A program made the position numbers and the translations under genes. Positions 1 through 7,372 of a stretch of DNA of 48,134 nt are shown here, piece by piece (the stretch's first letter is position 1; the number at the start of each line of letters is the position of its first letter). The notes beneath the pieces were generated by a model. It was given only the letters and a program-made list of their open reading frames with translations. It was not told the DNA's origin and did no database searches. Origin of the DNA: Solirubrobacterales bacterium (GTDB lineage Bacteria > Actinomycetota > Thermoleophilia > Solirubrobacterales > 70-9); the NCBI GenBank assembly GCA_020438425.1, contig JAGQUQ010000011.1:1-48134 (forward strand), in the 5' to 3' direction.

Positions 1-503
1 GTGATGTCGAATCCTTCGTGAGTGCGGCCGTCGACCCGCGGTGCCCCGAATTCGCCAATGTAGCCGCGGGTTCCGTGCGGAGCGTCGACCGGGAATTCAT
101 GCGAGTGAAGGCGGATCCGACCGACCCGGCGCAGCGGGCCGCCGATCGGTCCCGCGACCACCTGGTACCGGCCCGAGGGGGAAAGCTTCCTGCCCTGGGT
201 ACGCCCGTTCCAGACGAGGTGATGCCACCGGCCGGGCTTGAGCCGGCCGGTGACGATCCGCCGGATCGTCCTGCCATTGCCCAGCTTGTTGATACGAATC
301 GAAAGGCGGATCGGGCGATCGGCATCGAATCTGAGATGAAACCTGATCGGATCGACCGAGTAGGGAGTCGCATCACTCGGCGTCACTCCCGATCTGATCA
401 GCCTGAATCCGCTGTCCTTTGCCGCCTGGACAGGCGCTGCAAAAACCAGAGCCGCCGCCAGGATGGCGACGGCTCCGGTGAAACTCTTGAGGCTCCTGTT
501 CAG
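1..503 (-). CDS. secreted M23-type peptidase, 3' part outside the window
   Basis: The visible N-terminal 167 codons begin with a short basic segment and a hydrophobic stretch ending AAPVQA, a good Sec signal peptide. A beta-rich region follows, with a WNGRTQGRKLSPSGRYQV stretch of the FlgD/Ig-like type. The fragment ends in HEFPVDAPHGTRGYIGEFGAPR...THEGFD, which resembles the entry into an M23 (LytM) peptidase domain, where the H-x-G-x-D zinc motif is HEGFD. The enzyme would cut peptidoglycan cross-links outside the cell. The frame is the same as that of clpP and starts right after its TAG stop. No ATG, GTG or TTG occurs in the first 40 or so codons. The only reasonable start is CTG at 503-501, with AGAGG six bases upstream. 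The catalytic remainder lies beyond the left edge. Confidence 0.72.
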   Translation of the reverse strand, partial: MNRSLKSFTGAVAILAAALVFAAPVQAAKDSGFRLIRSGVTPSDATPYSVDPIRFHLRFDADRPIRLSIRINKLGNGRTIRRIVTGRLKPGRWHHLVWNGRTQGRKLSPSGRYQVVAGPIGGPLRRVGRIRLHSHEFPVDAPHGTRGYIGEFGAPRVDGRTHEGFDI

Positions 504-512
504 GACCGGCCT

Positions 513-1097
513 CTAGCGATGCTCGATTACCCGATCGATCAGGCCGTAGTTGGTGGCCTCTTCGGCGCTCATGAAGTAGTCGCGCTCGGTGTCGTGGGTG
601 ATCTTCTCGAGGTCCTGACCGGTGTGCTTGGCGAGGATCTTGTCGAGACGGCTGCGGGTGTCGATGATCTCGTTGGCGTGGATCTCGATGTCGGTCGCCT
701 GACCCTGGAATCCGGAGGAGACCTGGTGGATCAGGATCTTCGAGTTCGGCAGCGACATCCGCTTGCCGGCGGCGCCGCCGGCAAGGAGCAGGGCACCCAT
801 GCTCATCGCGATGCCGACGCAGATGGTCTGGACATCGGGCTTGATGAACTGCATCGTGTCGTAGATCGCGAGCCCGGCGTAGACGGAACCGCCCGGCGAG
901 TTGATGTAGAGGCTGATGTCCTTCTCGGGGTCCTCGGCGTCCAGGTGGAGCAGCTGCGCCACCACCAGGTTCGCGATGTCCTCGTTCACGCCGGTGCCGA
1001 GGAAGATGATGCGCTCGTTGAGGAGCCGGGAATAGATGTCGAACGAACGCTCTCCGCGAGAGGTCTGCTCAACGACCATGGGGACAAGTGGACTCAT
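513..1097 (-). CDS. clpP: ATP-dependent Clp protease proteolytic subunit
   Basis: This is the serine peptidase subunit that forms the double-heptamer chamber degrading substrates fed in by ClpX or ClpC in the cytoplasm. It has 194 residues, the normal family length. The catalytic triad is visible as Ser99 in GIAMSMGA, His124 in LIHQVSSG and Asp173 in DTERD. The handle region and the NSPGGSV oxyanion segment are intact. The Ser-site sequence GIAMSMGA differs from the common GQAASMGA. The tig gene lies upstream on the same strand but is separated by about 700 bases holding an opposite-strand gene, so clpP probably has its own promoter just before 1097. An M23 peptidase frame follows directly. 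Confidence 0.97.
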   Translation of the reverse strand: MSPLVPMVVEQTSRGERSFDIYSRLLNERIIFLGTGVNEDIANLVVAQLLHLDAEDPEKDISLYINSPGGSVYAGLAIYDTMQFIKPDVQTICVGIAMSMGALLLAGGAAGKRMSLPNSKILIHQVSSGFQGQATDIEIHANEIIDTRSRLDKILAKHTGQDLEKITHDTERDYFMSAEEATNYGLIDRVIEHR

Positions 1098-1199
1098 GCG
1101 GGCAATCCTATAGAGGCCGGGAGTCGGGCCGAGGTCGGGAGACGCCGGTGATCCGCGTAGCCTTGTCTCGTGGAATTGCGTCAGGAGAGCCAGACGAGC

Positions 1200-1736
1200 A
1201 TGGACAGGAACTCGCTGATCGCGGGAGTGGCGCTGATCCTGCTCGTGATTGGCGTGATGGCGTATTTCCTCGCCAACAGCAGCCGGAAGGATGCCCCCGG
1301 AGTCTCCGGCAATGCTCCGAGCCTTTTCAACCCCCAGGACTTCAACTCGATGGTGGAAGATCTCGAGGAGCAGACCGGCAGCGCCACCGTATTCACCGCA
1401 TCCCTGTTTCCGGAGTACGCGGTGCTCGGCATCCCGGTTGAAGCCTCCGGGCGTTACGAATCACTCGTCTGGCGGGGCGAGTTCTCCGAATCCAGCAAGG
1501 GCACGACCGATACCCGGCGCTTCGACTTGAGAAAGGTGAACCCCGATGCCCTCCAGACTCTTCTCGACGACGCTTCCAGGCACCTCGACCTGATCGACAG
1601 CCGGTCGATCAACATCGCCGGTGCGGACGCCGGCTATCCGTTTCCCCGGATGATCGCCACCGTCAGCAACGAGTACGGCGAGAGCTCAACCGTAGTGGCC
1701 AGGCTGAACGGAAAAATCATCCAGCGAAGCCAGTAA
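1200..1736 (+). CDS. membrane-anchored protein of unknown function
   Basis: A 178-residue protein with one N-terminal membrane segment (about residues 5-24, [20 protein letters not shown]) and a soluble domain that should lie outside the cell. I do not recognise the domain. ATG at 1200 is preferred because the membrane segment follows at once; AGGAG lies about 12 bases upstream, and a GTG at 1170 in the same frame is possible. The gene sits on the opposite strand between tig and clpP, which are usually neighbours. It converges with tig at a long hairpin. Function is unknown. Confidence 0.7.
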   Translation: MDRNSLIAGVALILLVIGVMAYFLANSSRKDAPGVSGNAPSLFNPQDFNSMVEDLEEQTGSATVFTASLFPEYAVLGIPVEASGRYESLVWRGEFSESSKGTTDTRRFDLRKVNPDALQTLLDDASRHLDLIDSRSINIAGADAGYPFPRMIATVSNEYGESSTVVARLNGKIIQRSQ

Positions 1737-1749
1737 TCACAACCAGAGG

Positions 1750-1798
1750 CGCGAGATGCAGAAAGTGGCACGCATGGTGCAACTATCTGCGTCTCGCG
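1750..1798. terminator. long hairpin between convergent genes
   Basis: Arms 1750-1762 and 1786-1798 pair over 13 positions with one G-T wobble. Inside them 1764-1771 pairs with 1777-1784 with one mismatch, leaving a 5-base loop. There is no T tract. It lies between the stop of the rightward gene at 1736 and the stop of tig at 1812, so it probably ends transcription from both sides. Confidence 0.6.
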
Positions 1799-1811
1799 AC
1801 GGGTCGCCGCC

Positions 1812-3245
1812 CTACTTCTCTCCGGCCTCGCCCGACTCGTCGGTTGCCTCGGCCTCGGCCTCGGCCCCGGCGTCATCGTCGCCGTGGTCGTGATCGTGAT
1901 CGTGGTCGTCGCCGAGGCCCCAGAGCTTCTTGCCGGCTTCCTCGGCCGACATCTCGATGGACTTGGCGGATTCGGCGATCACGTCCATGGCCTTGCGGAC
2001 CTTGATGTCGGCGATGACCATCTCGTGGCGGCCGTCGCGCTTGAGGCGTTCGAGCAGCTTGGCTCCGGTGGTCCGCTCGTGGGAGGCGGCGTGCTCGAGC
2101 TCTTCGGCCATCTCCTCGTCGGTGACCTCGATGCCTTCGGCGTCGGCGACCGCGACCAGCACGGATTCGCGCCGGATCTCCTGATCGGCGTCGTCGAGTG
2201 ACTCGTCGATGATCTCGTCCCGGGTCTTGCCCTGCATCTGGAGGTAGGTGTCCGGATTCATGCCCTGCTGCGCCATCTGGCGCTCGACCCGGTCCCAGCG
2301 TTCCTCGCCGCGGGCCTTGAGGATGTCCTCGGGGATGCCGACCTTGGCGTTCTTGACTGCGGCATCAACCGCAGCGACCCTGAAGTCCTGCTCGATCCGC
2401 TGCTCGGCACTTTCGCCAAGTTTCTCGGCGATGTCGGCCCGCAGTTCCACGATCGTGTCGAACTCGGAGGCGTCGGAGGCGAAGTCGTCATCGGCTTCCG
2501 GGGTCTGCTTGACCCGGATCTCCTTGACGGTGACCGCGAAGTCGGCGTTCTGGCCAGCCAGCTCCGCTGCCCCGTAATCCTCGGGGAAGTTCACGTTGAC
2601 GGCGACCTCTTCCCCGGCCTTGGCGCCGATGATCTGTTCCTCGAAGTCATCGATCAGCTGGCCGGACCCGATCTCGATCGTGTGGTCGTTGGCGGAACCG
2701 CCTTCGAACTCGACGCCGTCCAGCGATCCCACGAAGTCGACCAGGACCTGATCGCCTTCCTTGGCCGCGCGGTCGACCACGTCGAGACTGGCGTGAGCTT
2801 CGAGCATGCGGTCGATCTCGCGGTCGATCACTTCGTCCGGAACCTCGGTGCCGGCCTTCTCGACTTCGAGGCCCTTGTACTCGCCGAGTTCGGCGGTCGG
2901 CCGGACGCCAACTTCGTACTTGAACTCGACCGACTCGCCTTCCGCGGTCGGGGCCTTGGTGATCTCGACGTCGGGCGAGCCGATCGGGACGATTCCGGAG
3001 GCGTAAACGCTCTTCTGGTACCACTCGGGCAGCGCCTCCTGGATCGCCTCCTGGAAGACGCTCTCGTAGCCGAGCCGCTGGATCGCCAGCGAGGGCGGGG
3101 CCTTGCCCTTGCGGAATCCGGGCATGCGCATCTCGCGGGCCAGCGCCCGGGCGGCCCGCTGGACCTGGACGGACACTTCGTCGGCCGGAACTTCGACCTC
3201 GACTCGTGCCCTCGAATCTTCTAGTTCAGTAACAGTGGTCTTCAA
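1812..3245 (-). CDS. tig: trigger factor, ribosome-associated chaperone and prolyl isomerase
   Basis: 477 residues in the standard three-part order. The N-terminal ribosome-binding domain holds the signature GFRKGKAPPS (about residues 44-53). The FKBP-type isomerase domain (about 160-245) contains GDQVLVDFVG and GSGQLIDDFEEQIIGAKAGEE. A long helical C-terminal domain carries the chaperone arms. It binds nascent chains at the ribosome exit tunnel. The C-terminus is unusual: after the helical domain comes a low-complexity tail of about 33 residues with four alternating His-Asp pairs (HDHDHDHG) and then a run of Glu, Ala and Asp. This could bind metal ions, but that is inference. It diverges from the secreted protein gene that starts at 3399. 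Confidence 0.96.
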   Translation of the reverse strand: MKTTVTELEDSRARVEVEVPADEVSVQVQRAARALAREMRMPGFRKGKAPPSLAIQRLGYESVFQEAIQEALPEWYQKSVYASGIVPIGSPDVEITKAPTAEGESVEFKYEVGVRPTAELGEYKGLEVEKAGTEVPDEVIDREIDRMLEAHASLDVVDRAAKEGDQVLVDFVGSLDGVEFEGGSANDHTIEIGSGQLIDDFEEQIIGAKAGEEVAVNVNFPEDYGAAELAGQNADFAVTVKEIRVKQTPEADDDFASDASEFDTIVELRADIAEKLGESAEQRIEQDFRVAAVDAAVKNAKVGIPEDILKARGEERWDRVERQMAQQGMNPDTYLQMQGKTRDEIIDESLDDADQEIRRESVLVAVADAEGIEVTDEEMAEELEHAASHERTTGAKLLERLKRDGRHEMVIADIKVRKAMDVIAESAKSIEMSAEEAGKKLWGLGDDHDHDHDHGDDDAGAEAEAEATDESGEAGEK

Positions 3246-3398
3246 GGTCGAATGAGGGTATCGGGGACCGGCTTTCCGCCGCTTCCAGAGAAAGTTCGGC
3301 GCTACGGCGAACTACGGAACCCGAAACCGATCGAAACTAGGTCCGGTTGCGCCTGTTAAGTGTGTACCCGGTCTGGTTACCCGCTTTGGAGTTGCAAG

Positions 3399-5180
3399 AT
3401 GCGATCTTGGAAATACGGAATTGCCGCCTGCATGGCGCTCTTCATCCTGGCTCTGCCGTCCTTTGCCGAGGGCGCACAGCAGGGTCCCTGGGCCAGGCCG
3501 GCAACCAACCTGGCTGCGCCAAGCGAAACCTTCAACTTCGGCCCCCCGTCGATCGCGGTCGGTCCGGATGGCACCGTGGCGGTTGCCTGGACCAAGGCGA
3601 ACGACACTTCCTCAAGAATTCAGGTTGCGATCAGGAAGCCGGGAAAGAAGTTCGGGAAGCCGGTCACGGTCGATTCGGGGCAATTCAACTACCGGCCGCA
3701 GATTGTTGTCGCGCCCAACGGAACTGTCACCGTGGCCTGGCTCGACTTTGTTGATGAATTCTCCGAGTTCGACGAAATCTGGACCTACAAGGTGGCCACC
3801 ATGCCGGCTGGCAAGTCGTTTGGAACACCGGTCAACCTCGACCAGTTTTCAAGCCTCGGCTACGGGAACCTGGGCTCGAAGAACCTTGCGCTGGCGGTGG
3901 GATCGGAAGGCACGACGGTTGTGGCCTGGCGGGCCGGCCCTGGCGGCTCACATATCGAAGCGGCAGTCAGGCCCAAGGGCGGGTCGTTCTCGACCGCAGC
4001 CTCGCTTTCCACTGATGACCCGGTTTTTTCGGTCAGCGAACCCGATGTCTCCGTTGCTTCAAATGGCACCGCGACGGTTGTATGGAGCAAGACCGATGCG
4101 AATACGAATGAGACCGTCGTGCAGTCGGCCATCCGCCCCGCGGGCGGTTCGTTCGGCAGCTCCGAGGACCTCTCGCAACCCTCGATCGAAACCGTAGATC
4201 TGGAGGTCGGCCCCCAGAACCCTCAGGTCACCAATGACCGAGACGGATCAACCACCGTCGTCTGGTCAAGGTTTGACGGCACGGTCAACATGATTCAGGC
4301 CTCGACCCGGCCGGACGGGGGCAGCTTCGGCACCCCGACCGAAATTTCAGCCGCAACTCCCAACGAAGGCAACTTCGATCCCCAGATTGCGGTTGGAAGT
4401 GACGGCTCGGCCGTAATCGTCTGGATCTCCAAGCGAATCCAGCATTGGGAGGTCGAATACCAGGATGCCTGGGCTTTCGCGTATATCCCCTTTGTGGTCT
4501 CACGCAAGCCGGGAGGCGAATTCGTGACCAACCGGCCCGATTTCATCGGAGAATGGGATCGTGGCGTTGACGGGGCTGACCCCCGGGCGGTGATCTCTCC
4601 GCAGGGAATCGTGAATGTGATCTGGGATCAGGAGATGCGGGATGACCGGGCCGAAAGGACCTACCACGTCATTTTGACCACCTCGGGGCCGGTGGGCGCG
4701 GTCGGATCCAACAAGACCAACCTCACGCCCAGGACCGGTGCCGACGCGACCAATCCCGAGCTGGTCTCCGGCCCGAAGGGCACTTTGACCGCCGCCTGGA
4801 ACCTTGACGACGCCTCCGGTTTCCGGGTCCAGGCCTCATCAACCCTCCCGGCGTACTGCTCCAAAGCCACCCTGAATCAATGGAGGGGCAGAACTGACCT
4901 GCGGAAGGGAACGGCGTACGCCATCGCAAAGGTTGGCAGCGCCGGGCGACTCTGGCTGGAAGGCTCACCCGACGTGAAGCCCTTCTCCACCTTCGTGAAG
5001 AAGCCGGGAAAGGTGCGGGTGCCCCTGGTGCCGCGCGGAGATGCCCGCAAGCAGCTGGTCAGGAAGGGCTACGTCGATTTGACCGCGCAACTCTGGTTCA
5101 ACCCCAAGCCGGCGAAATGCTCGTTGAAGACCAAACAGATCCGAACCCGGACTTACATCGGCGAGACCGAGAAGAACTGA
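3399..5180 (+). CDS. secreted eight-repeat (propeller-like) protein, paralogue A
   Basis: 593 residues. ATG at 3399 is chosen because GGAG lies 7 bases upstream and a clean signal peptide ending SFAEGA follows. The body contains eight copies of a motif of the form G-x-[DNEQ]-G-[TS]-x-x-[VA]-x-W (for example GPDGTVAVAW, APNGTVTVAW, DRDGSTTVVW, SPQGIVNVIW), spaced about 45-75 residues apart. Each is followed by a segment such as RPxGGSFG. This pattern fits a beta-propeller of the sialidase/BNR type, but no catalytic Asp-box set can be named. The last 100 residues look like a small beta-sandwich common in secreted proteins of this lineage. It is a paralogue of 5897-7246. Ligand and function are unknown. 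Confidence 0.8.
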   Translation: MRSWKYGIAACMALFILALPSFAEGAQQGPWARPATNLAAPSETFNFGPPSIAVGPDGTVAVAWTKANDTSSRIQVAIRKPGKKFGKPVTVDSGQFNYRPQIVVAPNGTVTVAWLDFVDEFSEFDEIWTYKVATMPAGKSFGTPVNLDQFSSLGYGNLGSKNLALAVGSEGTTVVAWRAGPGGSHIEAAVRPKGGSFSTAASLSTDDPVFSVSEPDVSVASNGTATVVWSKTDANTNETVVQSAIRPAGGSFGSSEDLSQPSIETVDLEVGPQNPQVTNDRDGSTTVVWSRFDGTVNMIQASTRPDGGSFGTPTEISAATPNEGNFDPQIAVGSDGSAVIVWISKRIQHWEVEYQDAWAFAYIPFVVSRKPGGEFVTNRPDFIGEWDRGVDGADPRAVISPQGIVNVIWDQEMRDDRAERTYHVILTTSGPVGAVGSNKTNLTPRTGADATNPELVSGPKGTLTAAWNLDDASGFRVQASSTLPAYCSKATLNQWRGRTDLRKGTAYAIAKVGSAGRLWLEGSPDVKPFSTFVKKPGKVRVPLVPRGDARKQLVRKGYVDLTAQLWFNPKPAKCSLKTKQIRTRTYIGETEKN

Positions 5181-5239
5181 GCCAAAGTTACCTTGCTTCG
5201 CCGCCCCGGCCGCAAAAAGGGACGGGGAACGGTCCGGGA

Positions 5240-5824
5240 TCAGGGGTGGAGTTTCTCGCCGCGGCTGATCATTCCGCAGAACTTTTCGATCAGGCGGGTC
5301 TTGGTGTCGGCCCGTTTGGCGGTCTGGATCCGGTGGATCATCGCGAAGCGCTCCTGCGACTTCAGCTTCGAGAACTCTTCGGTCAGGCCGGCGACTTCGA
5401 GGGCTTCCTCGAACTCTTCCGGAACCCTGGAGTTGCTCGGGCTGTCGTAGGCCGCCTCCCATCTGCCGTCCTCCCTGGCCCGTTCGACCTCGGCCAGTCC
5501 CGCCGGACGCATCCGCCCGTCCGCGATCAGCACTTCCGCCTTCTCGCAATTGATCTTCGACCACTTGCTGCGTTTGCGCCGCGGGGTCAGTCGCTGCCGG
5601 TAGCGGTCTTCGTCGATCCGCCGGCTCTGGCTATCGATCCAACCGAAGCAGAGCACGGTGTCCACGATCTCCGCCCAGGCGATCGACTTCACCCCGGTGT
5701 GCTTCTTGTAGATCTCGACCCAGACCTCATCATGGGTTTCCCCGTGCTCTTCCAGCCAGCCGGCCAACTGATCGCCGTCCTCGAAATGGATCAGGAGTTC
5801 GCCATCACTCATGCTCTGCATCAT
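5240..5824 (-). CDS. YdeI/OmpD-associated family protein
   Basis: About 194 residues from ATG at 5824; ATG at 5812 (MSDGE...) is equally possible. The N-terminal part reads WLEEHGETHDEVWVEIYKK, then TGVKSIAWAEIVDTVLCFGWIDSQ, and the protein continues with LTPRRKRSKWSKIN. This order is typical of the YdeI-like family, sometimes called bacteriocin-protection proteins because the Salmonella member affects resistance to cationic peptides. The biochemical activity of the family is not known. It is a cytoplasmic protein without signal peptide or membrane segments. It lies between two paralogous secreted proteins on the opposite strand, with no sign of shared transcription. Confidence 0.85.
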   Translation of the reverse strand: MMQSMSDGELLIHFEDGDQLAGWLEEHGETHDEVWVEIYKKHTGVKSIAWAEIVDTVLCFGWIDSQSRRIDEDRYRQRLTPRRKRSKWSKINCEKAEVLIADGRMRPAGLAEVERAREDGRWEAAYDSPSNSRVPEEFEEALEVAGLTEEFSKLKSQERFAMIHRIQTAKRADTKTRLIEKFCGMISRGEKLHP

Positions 5825-5896
5825 GCCCCAGGGCGCAACCCGCCCGCCCAGGACGGGTTTAATCACATACCCGGTCCTGTGCGACGAAGGAGCACA

Positions 5897-7246
5897 ATGA
5901 AGTCGCTTCCCAGACGATGGTTCAAAGTTTTTTCGGCATTCCTCGCCGTCGCCGCGTTTGTGGCGGTGGCCACGAGCCCTGCTGCCGCGGCCCAGGGTCC
6001 GTGGATCCTTCCCCCCAAGACTCTTCCGGGCAGTCCCGCTGCCCAGGTCGACAACATCGAGGTTGCGGTCGGGCCAGGCAAGACTGCGACGGCCGTATGG
6101 GTTGAACGTGAACGCAACGGCAACTCCGATCATTCCGACGATCGCTGGCGCCTTCGGGCCACGACGCGTCCGGCGTTCGGAAAGTTCAGACGACCGGTAA
6201 CCCTCACGTCGATCCCGGCCACGAACAACGGACTGAGATCGACGGAGGTAACGGCCGGGGCTGCAGGCACCCTGGTCAGTTGGATTCGGGACGAAAAGCG
6301 CCAGCGTTTCGTCGAATACCGGTTTCGGCCCACAGGTGGAAAGTTCGGTCCGGTTCGGACCTTCCCGGATCAACCGAACCCGTGGAGCCTGATAACCGGG
6401 CGTGGCTCGGACGGGACCCTGGCGCTGGCCTGGGATTCCGAAAGCGGTGTCCAGGTCGCGATCCGGCTACCGCGCACAGGAACCTGGAAGACCTTTGACT
6501 TCGGCACAGACGAAGGGGCCAATCTCACCGACATCGCAATTGGACCAGACCGGGACGTGATCGTGACCTGGGATATTCGTGACATGGGCGGTCCGACGAA
6601 GCCCAGAGCGGGACTGATCCGCAACGCCTCCACCTTGGGACCCGCCCGTACCCTTGCCGAGAAGGGACGACGACCCAAAGTCGCATTTTCTCCCCGCGGG
6701 GACGCGATGTTCGTCTGGTTCCAGGGAAATCCGAGTTCGATATTCGGGGAGAAGATGGGTCCGCAAGGCGGACTCGGCGATCCATTTCAGGTAAGCCAGC
6801 CCGGTCGGCCAGGGCATGGCGACATTCAGCCCGACGTGGTCATTGGTGGTAATGGCGAGATTTCGGTGGTCTATCTGACCAACCGACGCAAGTACTTCGG
6901 AGGCGATGGCTACGAGGCCTACCGAAACCTCACGGTCGCGACCCGCAAACCGGGAAGTGGATTCCGGTACCGGCTAATGGGCCAGGGCGTAGATCACAAC
7001 GCGCGCAATCCGAGAATCGTTGCCTCGGCCGACGGAACCACAACGGTTCTCTGGGACGAATCCTCGGAGATTCACTCTTCGACCAGACCTCCAGGCGGAG
7101 ACTACCCGCGACAATCGACCAGGATCGCGAATGGATCCGCCTGGACCGTCGATCTGGCCAGTGCCCTGGACGGAACCGCAGTCGCGGTCTGGTTGGTCCG
7201 CAGCCCGAACGGTGTCCGCCTGCTGACCGCATCCACGAGACCCTGA
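5897..7246 (+). CDS. secreted eight-repeat (propeller-like) protein, paralogue B
   Basis: 449 residues from ATG at 5897, which follows AAGGAG at 4-5 bases. The signal peptide is basic (KSLPRRWFK), hydrophobic, and ends SPAAAA before AQGPW. The mature start AQGPW matches the QQGPW of paralogue A at 3399-5180. It shows eight copies of the G-x-x-G-x-x-x-x-x-W motif (GPGKTATAVW, GSDGTLALAW, GPDRDVIVTW, SPRGDAMFVW, SADGTTTVLW, ALDGTAVAVW and two looser copies). Unlike paralogue A it stops right after the last repeat and lacks the C-terminal beta-sandwich. Probably an extracellular propeller; function unknown. Its TGA abuts the stop codon of the convergent 41-residue gene. Confidence 0.78.
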   Translation: MKSLPRRWFKVFSAFLAVAAFVAVATSPAAAAQGPWILPPKTLPGSPAAQVDNIEVAVGPGKTATAVWVERERNGNSDHSDDRWRLRATTRPAFGKFRRPVTLTSIPATNNGLRSTEVTAGAAGTLVSWIRDEKRQRFVEYRFRPTGGKFGPVRTFPDQPNPWSLITGRGSDGTLALAWDSESGVQVAIRLPRTGTWKTFDFGTDEGANLTDIAIGPDRDVIVTWDIRDMGGPTKPRAGLIRNASTLGPARTLAEKGRRPKVAFSPRGDAMFVWFQGNPSSIFGEKMGPQGGLGDPFQVSQPGRPGHGDIQPDVVIGGNGEISVVYLTNRRKYFGGDGYEAYRNLTVATRKPGSGFRYRLMGQGVDHNARNPRIVASADGTTTVLWDESSEIHSSTRPPGGDYPRQSTRIANGSAWTVDLASALDGTAVAVWLVRSPNGVRLLTASTRP

Positions 7247-7372
7247 TTAGCCTCGCTTCGAGGCGTAGTGAGCTTTCAGGGCCTTTGCGAAGTCGAGGGT
7301 GAAGCCGACCAGGCGTCCGATCGGGCCGGTGACGAGCCAGGCGCGGAAGGGGGCTCGCTTCATCTCACTCAT
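7247..7372 (-). CDS. 41-residue small protein, third gene of the ctaG operon
   Basis: The frame runs from ATG at 7372 to TAA at 7247 and encodes MSEMKRAPFRAWLVTGPIGR followed by LVGFTLDFAKALKAHYASKRG. The start overlaps the stop of the fused spermidine-synthase-like gene by 8 bases (ATGAGTGA), so translation is probably coupled. A second ATG lies three codons in. The sequence has a TGPIGRLVGF core between two basic ends and looks like a short amphipathic helix. Similar short proteins with a TGPxGR core occur in actinobacteria as far as I recall; function unknown. The start overlap, the basic-hydrophobic-basic design and the exact fit to the space before the convergent gene support a real gene. 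Confidence 0.6.
   Translation of the reverse strand: MSEMKRAPFRAWLVTGPIGRLVGFTLDFAKALKAHYASKRG

Noticed and set aside
18..1151. 377-codon open frame on the plus strand
   Set aside because: It is antisense to clpP and the M23 peptidase, both of which have strong family evidence.
5825..6373. N-terminal extension of the YdeI-like protein to position 6373
   Set aside because: The extension is antisense to the secreted protein at 5897-7246 and reads as low-quality sequence; the family starts near 5824.
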